A stretch of 25,000 bases of DNA from Chromera velia. Taxonomy: Eukaryota; Sar; Chromeraceae. This document shows positions 1 to 10,124 of the stretch, piece by piece (within the stretch, counting starts at the first letter, position 1; each line of letters starts with the position of its first letter). The position numbers were made by a program, and so were the translations under genes. The stretch lies in contig JAHBMJ010001757.1 of the NCBI GenBank assembly GCA_018398765.1, positions 21,038 through 46,037 on the forward strand, read 5' to 3'. The notes below the pieces were generated by a model. The model worked only from the letters and a program-made list of their open reading frames with translations, was not told the origin of the DNA and did no database searches.

Positions 1-190
1 GGCCATCCTTCAGAACACCTGCAAGCACAGAGGGCGAAGAGGTGCAGCCAAAACGAAGGGGGGCTCATTCTAAATCGAGACAGAAAACACCTTAAGCTAG
101 CGCCGTAAGTTGAATGAACGGACCGAAGAGAGTGATGCCCTCTCCCAAGTTCGGAGCGCAGAACTTCTCTGGGGTTGGAAGGAATCTTAC

Positions 191-465
191 GGTTTGAATG
201 ATACGCCTCTCAATCCCTGCTGCCTTTCTTTTTGCCTGTTCGGGTCTCTCGTTTTCATACAGGGTCGACCCAAGCTCTGCAAGACTGAGAGACTCCATCT
301 GTCAATTGGGCTCAACGATCGCAAGCTATGTTAGCTGCTGTCTTATTGACGCAATATATATCATTGTCGCATACGTGGCACAATTCTGTCTCGATGTACC
401 CAATTCCCTTCTCGTCCATCCAGTCGTTGAATGTGTGGACCACGTAGTGGCTTCTGATCCTCAAT
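191..465 (-). CDS. Partial unrecognised gene, two probable exons (runs off left edge)
   Basis: I do not recognise this protein. Two adjacent open segments read coherently on the minus strand. The first, from about 459-465 to 375, encodes a segment containing VHTFNDWMDEKGIGYIETE and strongly prefers C/G at third codon positions. It ends before a GTATGC donor at 374. A short 76-nt intron holding a CTAAC branch-like motif ends in CAG, and the next exon, 298-191, keeps the same phase. It encodes a charged, probably helical segment containing ENERPEQAKRKAAGIERR and ends at a GTAAGA donor at 190. The remaining exons would lie left of the window. The 5' boundary of the first segment is uncertain, because three AG choices give the same phase and none has a good pyrimidine tract. 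Possible upstream exons are 614-592 (after CTGCAG) and 1076-1053 (ATG, then a CAG/GTACGT donor). These are compatible in phase but speculative. The gene would be divergent from the WW-YIPF gene. Confidence 0.38.
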
Positions 466-3056
466 CTTCATGAGGAGTGCCTCCCTCTCCCTCTGCTCTC
501 TCGATCTCGATGCAGAGATCCGATTTAGGCACCGAGGCTGTCCCGCAGCGTCGCTCACGGCACAGCACTCCCCAAACTTCCCCCTATGCACCAACGCGGC
601 GAAACTTCTGGTACCTGCAGACACTCTGTGATTCCCTTACTGATGGAAAGAGACACGGAGCAACGCAGAGCAAACACGTGCAAGACTCACACATGACCTA
701 ATATCTACAGTTTGTGTGTTTGAGGGGGCTCATGGTACATCCAGTGGACGCATACCAATACATGACACAGAGGAAAATGGTGCAAAAGGATCGAAGGGCG
801 AATGCAGGAGAAAAATGAACCTGAATTAAGCACTCGTGGTGTGCACACGCACACAAAGAAGAGTGCATGGAAACAACTTGCACAAAACATGTGAGTCCGA
901 GCTGGAGAACGAAGAAGCGACTTCTCAAAGAAGCGTTGTATAGGTCTGCGTACACGTTCTACCTACTGAAATACATAGAAGTGCGCTTAAGAGGGCATTT
1001 AATTCATTTGGGGTGGATCTTCGTGGTTTGCGACCCGCGCGCCTGTACGTACCTGGGCTTTCAGGCGGTCTTTCATCGCTTTTCACGACAGTTTCATGTC
1101 GCTGGAATTGTTGTTGAAACTTCGGCTCACATCCACAAGGCGTGGTTCACTGCATGAGAACAAGGAAAAGAAAGACACACAAGTGAAACTTCCCAAAGAG
1201 AACAAAAGGCGCCCCAAATTCTATGTGGACCCTTGCATCTTGAAGCAATCTGCTGCAGGTCACCGTGTTGATTGACGTCATCTACTTGACTCTCTTGCGT
1301 TTTCGGATGCTCATTTGGGAGGCCTCAGCTTCTGTACGAATTCGCAGTACTGGCTGCACATTGCAGAGCTCGCTTAGTTTAGAGACATTCATTTTTGGCT
1401 TGACGAGTGATCGGATCCTTTGACTGCCAAGTGCATCCAAGGGCCCTGTGGAGGAGGGGGGGCTCCGTTTGCAAAAAGGAAAAACACGAACAAGAACAAG
1501 CACCTCCTACACACGATCCTGATGTCCGACTCGGGCAACGGCAACTAAAACGAGACTCTACAAGAATAGACGGAAGGTGCGCCAGGAAGAGAAGAACAGA
1601 GAAGAGAGGCCGGCAAAGCTTGGAAAATGACAAAGAGGGCTGACCGGGAAAAAAGGTGCTCTTGCCGCCCAGTCTCCTGCAGGGGATGCCGATTTCCTTC
1701 GTTGATCATTCTGCAAGGACCCGGGTTGACAGAGGGCGGAGAGACATGACGCGAATAGGGAAAAAAGAGAAGGTCGGAATTGCAGGAGGAGACAAGGGGC
1801 GTGAAGAGTGAGCACAGAGTCATTGTATAGCACTTTACTTTACAGAGTGCTTTTACGTGTATTTCATTTCTCCGAAGAGGGTTTCCTTTCTACAAAGAGA
1901 AAATATCCGATCACCAAAACCTCTTCCCCGGCAAGGAGAGAGAATCCGAGACGAGAGGGTGACCGTCGAGTGGCTGGACTTATGAAGAGACAGAGAGAGA
2001 GATCCAGCTTGCTAGGCAGAAATCGCAGATCTCCTTCTTAATTTGGGGCAGAGAAACCAGGATTGCAAAATATCTGCAAGTCCAGCAAAACAACACCTGC
2101 CATGCACATGCACACAGACGCGAGAATCTCTGAGTTGTGTGAAAAGTGTCGCCAGAAAGGTGCCTCTGCGCATGGATCTCAGTACGGACCTTGCAGACAT
2201 GATGAGACACTGCTCTCTTCGAGAAGATCTCAAGGGCACCTTCCTGCCCCATTAACTTTGGATCCGTAGAGGCTGCGGGCGTTGGGAACAAAAGATTTGC
2301 CAGATGCATTGACGGTACAGAAACCACGAACGCGGTCTCAAGCAACCAACCTTGCTTGCGCTTGCGAAAACAAACTGAGACCTCTGTCATCTCCACGGCT
2401 CGTTCATCGGTACCAAGTGGTGAGGAGCGAATTTAAAACGATGCTGAAAGAAACAGGCCAGTGTCTCCAAAATTCTCTAAAGCAACCTTCCTGCAGCAAC
2501 AAAATCAAAACATGTTGCAGCACGCCTGAACCACATCATTGTGAAGCTCAGCTGTCCGGTAATGAGAACCCCACAAAGAAGTCTCCAAGCGAATGAAGAC
2601 GATCCAAATTATATAGAGACGCATTTCTCATCACTGATTGATCTCTGTCATCGACTGTCTCCAAAAAATTCTCCAAATGGCCGGTGCAACATATTGCAAC
2701 ATTGCTTGCGGTGATTTGCGGTGCGCGCGCACCGCCACATGACGCCACCGCACGCATGCCGATTCGCGGGGACTGGGGGCCTGCAAAAAGATGGAGCTGA
2801 AAAAGGAAGAAATTGCGTCAATCATGTCAGAGCCTCGCGATCTTCCATCGATCTTCCCTACATCCTAGCTCCTGCCATTCAATCCTCGCTGTCTTCACCT
2901 CACTTGGTCTTCATTGTGAGTGAACTGCGCACCGCGAAAGAGCCTGTACGGTTGTGTCTGTGTCGGACTTTCTCTACCCTACCTTTGCCCTGAGGCTTGC
3001 TCGTTCTGATCAGGAGTGGTGAAGTCGCCAGGACCGACGAAGAAAAAGAATTGAAG
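466..3056. other. Mostly unassigned region upstream of the WW-YIPF gene
   Basis: Apart from the doubtful minus-strand segments (1076-1053, 614-592, 1353-1282 and 2390-1980), I see no recognisable gene here. The right part, about 2400-3056, should hold the 5' region of the plus-strand WW-YIPF gene, whose ATG is at 3057. No tRNA, rRNA or mobile-element coding sequence was recognised. Base composition is similar to the gene regions, unlike the AT-rich islands further right. Confidence 0.4.
1980..2390 (-). CDS. Doubtful minus-strand coding segment
   Basis: I do not recognise this sequence. A reading frame stays open from an ATG at 2390 to a stop at 1980, about 136 codons. It is not driven by a simple repeat, which makes it longer than most chance frames here. 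Parts look more coding-like than others, notably 2272-2190 (containing MGQEGALEIFSKRAVSHH), which has an acceptor-like CCCGCAG just upstream and AAG/GTCCGT just downstream. It could be a single exon, or two to three short exons of a gene divergent from the WW-YIPF gene. No domain is visible and the C-terminal part is cysteine-rich without a clear motif. It may be upstream exons of the left-edge gene, a separate small gene, or chance. Confidence 0.2.
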   Translation of the reverse strand: MTEVSVCFRKRKQGWLLETAFVVSVPSMHLANLLFPTPAASTDPKLMGQEGALEIFSKRAVSHHVCKVRTEIHAQRHLSGDTFHTTQRFSRLCACAWQVLFCWTCRYFAILVSLPQIKKEICDFCLASWISLSVSS

Positions 3057-5038
3057 ATGTCTTCCCTTGGACTGCCCCCCAACTGGCTGGAGTACCGTAC
3101 GGACGACGGTAAGCCATATTACTACAATGAAGCCACCGGAGAGACCACGTGGGACCGCCCTGCCCCCGTCAAGATGGTCAGTCAGGCGGGCGGGCAGGTA
3201 GATCCACAGGACTTCAGGGGTGATTTCCTTTCAAGTGTAAGCGTCCCGATCTAAACTGCTTCTCGACCTGCCGCCACACTTTGTGTGCGCTCTTTTGCCT
3301 CCGATCTCCCCCCTGTGTGCAGTCTCCGTTCAATCCCCAGGGCCAGGGGGTGTCCAACCTTGTGGACATTTCCTTCGACAGCGCGGAGGCAAAAAAAGTA
3401 AGTGGACTCGGAGGCGCAGGTCCCACTACCGTGTTCTCTCTTCGCTTCGTATTTGTTCGACCAACGTGGTCCTTAATTTGTGACTCGCATGAAAGAATGT
3501 CAGGTCATGCTTAGTTCGATTGCTGTTTCCATCCCTTGCATTTCTGTGACTTTTCCTGCCACTCAAATTTCCACTCCGCCCTCCGGCCCCGGGTTTTCTC
3601 TCTGTCTTCCTGGCAGTGCTTTGAAATTTCTTTTTCGGCTCTTCCGTCGTCTTCCCTTCCACTCTTTTTCCTCCTGAGAAATTTGGCCTCCAGGTTCCTC
3701 CTCCCAGATGCTTCCTTGAGTGCCTGCCTGGGGTCTCGGTGCTTTTCGTCTCGCGTCTCTCTCCCGAAAGGCAAGTTCCGTTTTTTTTGTTCTTTGGTTG
3801 AATTTAATTTGTTTCCCACCACTGCTTCAATGCAGCCGTCAGCAACGAGTTCGATGAGCACCTCAGCACAGGGAACCATGGGAGTGATGGGAGCAATGGA
3901 CATCACGGGGGGGGACATGGGGACTATCGGTACGGGGGCCCTGCAGGGAGACGAGAGCCCCGAGCACCAACCTGCAATGCAACGGGAAGGCCTCGTGGGC
4001 GAGGGCGGCGCCAACAAGAGCACCTATGTATTGGGGTGCATCAATCTTTCGTCAGTCTATTATCCATACTTTCTTTCTGTCTGACTTCTCTTCGCATCCA
4101 GTTAAGCAGTTTGTCTGTCCGCCGCTTCCCTTGGGACGTTCCCGGTCGATGACTGACGTCTCGTTGCGGGCTTTCTGTCGATATCTTTCCCCTTCTTCCT
4201 GCATGCTTGGTGACCTCTGGGCAATCAGCCGCGTACACTCTGATTGAGGAGGACAATCAGTTTTCTCCTCTTTGAGCTCGCCCCCCTGCTTTCTGCCGGA
4301 CTGACTGTCTGTTTGACTGTTTATGTGTCTGTCTGTCTGTTCCGCTCACTCTGTAAATAATGAAAAAAAAAGAGACTCTTTGTGTATAATTGCGGACATT
4401 TCAGGTTCTTACAACAGTTCTTCGACGTGAGCACTACCGACGTCCTCAAGGTCAGTGCTTCTAGTCGGCCGGTCATGAAATCGGTCTTTTTGTTTCTCTC
4501 CGAGGCGCGTCTCGTTTGGCTCCACTTCCCTTGCCTTCTCCGTGCCTTCCTAGATCACAATGTTCCCCCTCCTTTGCAACTTGTGATTCATGGATACCCT
4601 TCCGTCCGTGGTTATCTTTCGCTCTCACAGCGAAGAGCTGTGCTTCATTGACTCTGAAGCAGCTGTGACCAATGCTTTTTGACGAAAAACACCGAAGAAC
4701 CAGAAAGATCCATCAATATACACACCACTTTTGTTTTGTGTGTCGATTTGCAGAGGGTCAATCTTGCCTGTCTTCCCCTTCAAAGAGTGGCTACGGAGGG
4801 GGAATCTGATTTCAGAACTCGGCCAGACTTGTCAGTCTGCTCTTCTCCTCTTGGTTCGCAATCGCGTCTCGATTTTTCGGCCTTCATCTCATTCTGTACA
4901 TGGCACCACAGCATGTCTTCACGTGCATGCCTTTCTCTGCAGTGAAGTTTGCGGGCCTGCCTCTGTCCGGGGCACGTGAGAACGACTGTGTATATGGGGA
5001 AGTCTGTGTGTACATAAGTGTGTGTTGTGTGTGAACGT

Positions 5039-5080
<42 letters not shown>

Positions 5081-5235
5081 GAGGGTGAGTCAGTGGGTGA
5101 GTGGGCTCTTTCACGCAAAAGCGAATGCAACAGCAATCTTACCCAAACATTTTGACTGACTGCTTGTTCGTGTTGAAGCGAGTCCTCATCAATCCCACCA
5201 AAATTGGGGCGTTTGCAAGCACGTGCCCCCCTTCT

Positions 5236-5277
<42 letters not shown>

Positions 5278-8233
5278 TGTGTGTGCAGTTATGGGCCTTT
5301 CTGGATTGCATCAACCGTCGTGTTCTTCATCGCCGCGACGGGGAACTTTGCGCTCTTTCACTCCCAGAACGTCCGTCCGTCCGTCCTTTCGCTCTTTTCT
5401 CCCTCTCCTCTTGCCTCTTGTTTCCCATCCCTCCGTTTGTGCTTTCCTTTCCCCTCCCACCTTCTGGCGTCCCTCCTTGCTTCCCTCCCTATCGATCCAC
5501 TAGACGTGGACCGCCTGAAGCAGTCAGTCTGCAAGACTGTCTCTGACGCACGCTCAACCCATTCCATGCGTGCGTCTCTGCCTGCCTGCCTGCCTGCAGG
5601 TGAAGGAGGCCAACTTCGAGTTTGTTTCTGTCGCAGCACTCATTGTCAGTCCGTCAGTTAGAAAGTCAGAGAGTGGATTGAGAGCTCTGGAGGGAGACGG
5701 CCGAAAGCTAGTAGAGATGTAACGAGGGAGCGGCTGTGCTTTTGCACTCAGATCCTTTCTTGCCCTTTCGTCTTCTATCCTTTTCCTCTTCCTGTACGGC
5801 CTCCGTCTGGGTTTCAATCAGTTGAATGATTCTCTTCTTCCCGCCTCCACTTGTCATCATGGATCGCTCGCTTGGTCGTCCTTGAGGAAAGCCTCCTTGT
5901 CTTTCTCTCTCCCTGTCTTCATTCCTGTTTGTTGTTTGTTCACTGCGTTCGTTCAGGTTTTTGGTTTTTTAATTTTCGTTCCGTTGATCTGCTGGGGCCT
6001 TTCAAAGACTGTTGCTGGAGCGGCAGAGGATGCTGTCAGATGGAGACAGGTGGGTGCATGGGTGAGCGGCTCGAAGGAAGAGAGGGGAGGGTTGGATCTT
6101 TTCTTTCTTCCCTCCTTGCATGGGCCCTTGGGCGATTTGTGTGGGGTGTGTGTAAGGGAAGGGTCTGTGATCCCTACTGCGGCCTGTTTCTGTTCAGTGT
6201 ACCATGCTGGTACAAACCAGTTTTTTTGTGGCTCTGATGCTTCTCTCTTCTGTGAGCTCCTGCGAAACGCGCCCGCACAGACGCACAAATACATACCAAG
6301 AATATCACGCACGCAAAGCGAGAGAGGGGGAGGGGGAGGGAGATTGGAAGGGAGAAGGGAACGTCAAGGAAGGAGGGACAGAGAGAGAAAAAGCAAACTT
6401 TGCGCTTACGTTGTCCCATCTGGAGGCCAACTGGACGCATCCGATATGCTGATTCCTCTTGCAAAGGAGGGAGGGGGCTAGATTAAGTCTCCGTTGGGTA
6501 GGTCAGCTCAGCTCGATCACTCAAGTTTCTGTACCATTCTGTTGTTTGTGTTGCTTGCAGCTGGTTTGTGTGTATGGATACTCTCTTGCGGTCTTCCTGC
6601 CTGTATGTTTTCTGTCGGTGATTTCAAACTCGGTCAGTAATTAGGTTAGTGCATGTAGAAGCTTGAAAGAAAGCGAGAGACAGGGGGGCGAGGTTTTCTT
6701 TCTGTTGGTCTATGTTGTTGGCCTTCTGCCTCAATTGGTAAAGTGGTTTTTCTCTGTGCCTGTGTCTTTCGCGTATCTTCGTGTCCAGACGAGCGTCCTG
6801 TCAGAGGGGAGAATAAATGTTTCCGGGAGAGGCCGAATATTTTCAGAGAATGAGTGAATGTTGCAAAATGGCCGTATCGTGCTCAATGTTTCAAAATGAT
6901 AAGACATACTTTTGAGGAACTTTTGGATACAGAAAGGACTGACTGCGTCGCGCTCCAATGTGCAGTTTTGATTTTTGACAGTGACCGTGCGTATGGCCGA
7001 TATTGGAGAAGTCTTCTGATCGTTCTTCGGCCAACCGTTTCAAATCGGCTCTTTTTTTCTCTCTTTCTGTGGCGTTTCTGGGTGCGTGGTGGTGTTGTGT
7101 GCCTTTTGCAGTAAGTACACACACAGGTGGATATTTGGCAGTGTGATTTCGTTCGGTGCAGAGAGGTCACCGTTGAACCAATCTTGTGGTTGGCTTTTCT
7201 AATTACCTGCCTGCGTTTTCCTCTTCTGTGTCTGCAGCTCTTTCGATGGATTTTGACGATCATCGGTCTTTTGGTCTCTCTGACGTTCATCATGATGAAT
7301 CTCCACGGGTGGGTGGGTACGTCGGTGTGTGGGTGGGTGCATGGGAGTGTGTGTGATCGGGTGGTCCAAACTAGTTTTGAGAATATTGTCAGTAACAATG
7401 GAAGATCGAGAGAAGGGGAAGGAATTCATTCCATGGGTGAACCGAGTCGAGGGCATGCATCTGGCGTTTGTCTCTTCCCTGCAGTTGTCTAACGATTCCT
7501 GTGCTGTTGTCTTTTTCTTTTTGTGTCATTGCTTCTGTTGGACGTCCCCCCCCATTCCTGAATCGGCCCTCTGTCAGTCCAATTCTGTAGGCATGCAGCC
7601 TTTTTCGATTGATCTCTTCACTTCTTTCTATCACATCTTCTCTTTGCATGCAGAGAGCTGTCTACGAGCCTCCCGAGATTTCGGTATATCCTCCTGGGGT
7701 TCATCTGCGTTGCTCAGACTGGCCTGTTCCTTACCTACAGACTCTACTTCTTCACGAATTGGCACCCTGAATGTGAGTGAGTGAGTGAGTGAGTGAGTGA
7801 GGAAGTGAGTGAATGTGGTGAACAATTGTACCGGCCGATCTATTTATATCAACGTCGGGCGAGTTGATTCTCCAGATCGGGTTACACAGGCCTTGCGTGT
7901 TCTCCATGCAAAACTCGACGCAGAGTTTTTTTTGAGTCAGTGAGGCTGCGGGGCTAGCATGGAAGAGCTCGAATCAAAGCTTAATTGTTGCTGATGGCAG
8001 TTTTGTGTAGGGTGCCTATTTGAGAACAGCGTTTGTGGGTGAGAGGAGTAAGCGGGAGAGCATGGAGCGACGGTGACGCGTTTCCTCTTCGTATCTTTGC
8101 CCCTCGACTCTCTTTTGATTCATTTGCGTGTCTGTGTTGTTATGCAGTTGCACAAGAGCTTGCGAAGGCGTCGGGACAGGAGGTTTCTACGACGACAGAA
8201 GCAGCGGGAGCGACTGATGCCGGGTCAAGGTAG
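3057..8233 (+). CDS. WW-domain/Yip1-domain membrane protein (YIPF1/YIPF2-like), 12 exons
   Basis: Exons: 3057-3236, 3323-3397, 3836-4050, 4405-4450, 5179-5222, 5289-5370, 5600-5644, 5957-6049, 6561-6632, 7238-7320, 7654-7772, 8148-8233. Phases agree throughout and give 379 residues. Residues 6-37 form a WW domain: LPPNW at the start, the Y21-Y23 triplet, W32 and P35. Residues about 86-150 are low-complexity, rich in Met, Ser and Gly. From about 158 the Yip1 domain begins with [10 protein letters not shown], then YGPFWI at 188, matching the conserved start of TM1 in YIPF1/YIPF2. Five hydrophobic segments follow (about 188-208, 225-247, 261-281, 286-306, 322-344), including [13 protein letters not shown], a family signature. 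Yip1 proteins act in Golgi and endosomal membranes with Rab GTPases; the N-terminus should face the cytosol, where a WW domain would bind proline-rich partners (inference). The least certain boundaries are the exon 3 and exon 10 donors and the GAAG acceptor of exon 5. The last exon is optional: reading through the exon 11 donor gives a stop at 7778-7780, but GTGAGT at 7773 is a strong donor. Confidence 0.85.
5037..5085. repeat. (GT)n(GA)n compound microsatellite in WW-YIPF intron 4
   Basis: A run of alternating GT passes directly into alternating GA inside the intron before exon 5. It is about 95 nt from the acceptor, so unlike several other tracts it does not abut a splice site. Confidence 0.95.
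5236..5288 (+). repeat. (CT)n(GT)n tract ending in GCAG acceptor of WW-YIPF exon 6
   Basis: About 25 nt of CT dinucleotides are followed by about 25 nt of GT dinucleotides. The GT run ends directly in GCAG, the acceptor of exon 6 at 5289. The repeat therefore occupies the place of the polypyrimidine tract. The same composite arrangement recurs at 15208-15269 and, on the minus strand, at 22379-22293. Confidence 0.9.
7773..7801 (+). repeat. (GTGA)n repeat beginning at the donor of WW-YIPF exon 11
   Basis: Seven GTGA units begin at the first base of the intron (GTGAGT donor at 7773). Degenerate copies continue to about 7813. The donor is thus the first unit of the tandem array. Confidence 0.9.
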
Positions 8234-9454
8234 CAAAACTCTAGCTCGTTCAGACTGACGCTAGTTTTCTGAGACCATACGTGAGTTCAGTACGTTTGAA
8301 AAAATAGCAAAAATATGAAGATATTTTTAAATGGTTGATGACTGACGCCGGAGTCTGACAGAGTCACTGACGTAGGCACGTAGCCCTAGACGTAAGGTCT
8401 CATCTAAGGTCTTATACCTAATATATACCCGTATTAACGCTAGCTATAGTATCAATGACAACATTCAAAGTCAAACATTGAATGTTTTAGCAGTAAGTTT
8501 AGCTAAAAACCGACATGACAATTCAAGTTAATTTAAAAGCCATATGAACTTGTTATTGTATAGCTATAGCTAGGCATTCCTCGACCTGTTTTGGCATCTA
8601 GTTCGGCATGCTTTTGAATGAATGAATGAATGAAGTTGGCTTTGCTAGAGTGGAGCCGTACTCCCAGCAGCCCATGTTCATGCAAGATTTATCCTCTTTC
8701 ATCCTACTTCATCCTTTTCGTCATCAAGAACGCTTCTCAACTCAAAAACGTAAAAAAGCTCTGCATTCTAAATTCTATTCAAAAAATACTAAGATAATTT
8801 TTTAATGAAAAAAAAAAAATTAATAGATGTTTTTAATGTTCAAAGCTTATTTTTTTTTAAACAAAAAGTCTAGTAGATAGCAAAAAATCTAAAACCATGT
8901 TTTTATCGATTTTCCTAGCGATTTTCAAATCAATCAGTAAGTATAATTGAAACTAAAATTGAAATTGATGTCGACCTGAATTTCATCCCTAGTGTTTGAT
9001 CCCCATTTCACGACAAGCGTAGCTTTATCTCTAGCTTTCACTGTCCTTGATTCGCCTTCACACTGGGAGAAACCAGGAAAGATCTACGAGTGAGTCACTG
9101 TTTTCATTGCGCTATTCGTTTGTTATCGATAAAGTCTGTCCATGCACTCAGGCTCATGTACCCATCATGCTCCGACTGCAAAACCTTCCGAGCGCTACCT
9201 GGTTGCCGGCCTATTCGCGGACTCCAGGCGCACGCTGATCCAAAGGGCAAAGAAGAGACGTCATCAAAGAATCAGAATCATTCATAATATGAGAGTTTAT
9301 TTCAGAAACTCCCTTCTGTTCTACACGCGTCCACGCAGGCCCATCGATCCGGCCCTTCTCTGACAGGAAACAAAACACGCGAGCAGAAAAGACGTTTGAC
9401 TCGAAGAGCCAACCCAACCATGCAGAGGAAACTCCCACGCACTCTCGATCTCTC
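8234..9454. other. AT-rich island between convergent WW-YIPF and CIAPIN1 genes
   Basis: No coding sequence was recognised. Composition changes sharply soon after the WW-YIPF stop. The core, about 8280-9000, is strongly AT-rich, with long A and T runs (8761-8820 has 9 G/C in 60 bases) and several CTAG-containing words. A (TGAA)n tract lies at about 8615-8634. From about 9050 the composition returns to that of the surrounding genes, where the 3' untranslated region of CIAPIN1 is expected. It resembles the island at 18928-19983 in composition and in its tail-to-tail position. It could be a degenerate mobile element, an organelle-derived insertion or a termination region; the sequence does not decide. 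Confidence 0.6.
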
Positions 9455-10017
9455 TCAAAGCACAAGCTTCAGAGCCCCCTGATCAGAGGTCACCACGTTC
9501 TCGGCCCCCGTGTTCTGCGTCTGTCCCGAGTTGGACATGTCCGTGTCCAGCTCGACCTTCTCTCCAGGCTTGAAGGCAGGCAGTCCTTTGTAGGGACACC
9601 CAGCACATCTGCATGAATGCATGCACGCATGTTTTCAAGAAAAGATGAACGGGTCACTTCGATGCTGCGAATTAGTTCACTAGGAAAGCCGGATCAAGCA
9701 ACATTTAAGGCCACTCCTTGAGCCACAGACATGCAGCCACTCCGCCCTGAACAGACACGAAGTTTCTCAACCATCGTTTCACTGACGCAAAGGCAAAGAA
9801 GGAAGGAAAGAAAAAAAGAAACAAAGTAAGAAAGACAGAAAAGAAAAACAGAAAGAAGGAGAGAAAAGAGAAAAGGAGGGAGGGAGAGAGAGAGACAGAG
9901 AGCAGGCAAGAAAGGACGGAAGGAATGAAAGAAAGGAAGAAAAGAAAGAGGGAAAAAAAGAAAGGAAAGAAATGGAGGAAGGAAGGAAGGAAGACAAAAA
10001 AAAAGAAAGAAAAGAAA

Positions 10018-10061
<44 letters not shown>

Positions 10062-10093
10062 GAAAGAAAGAAAGAAAAGAAAGAAAGAAAGAA

Positions 10094-10124
<31 letters not shown>

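Noticed and set aside
2600..2625. TATATAA-like element on the minus strand upstream of the doubtful 2390 ATG
   Set aside because: A single AT-rich word in a region with no proven transcript; TATA boxes are not a reliable promoter mark in this group.
5101..5661. Plus-strand frame of 186 codons across WW-YIPF exons 5-7
   Set aside because: It reads through introns and the (CT)n(GT)n repeat. Exons 5, 6 and 7 must be joined separately to keep the Yip1 domain in order.
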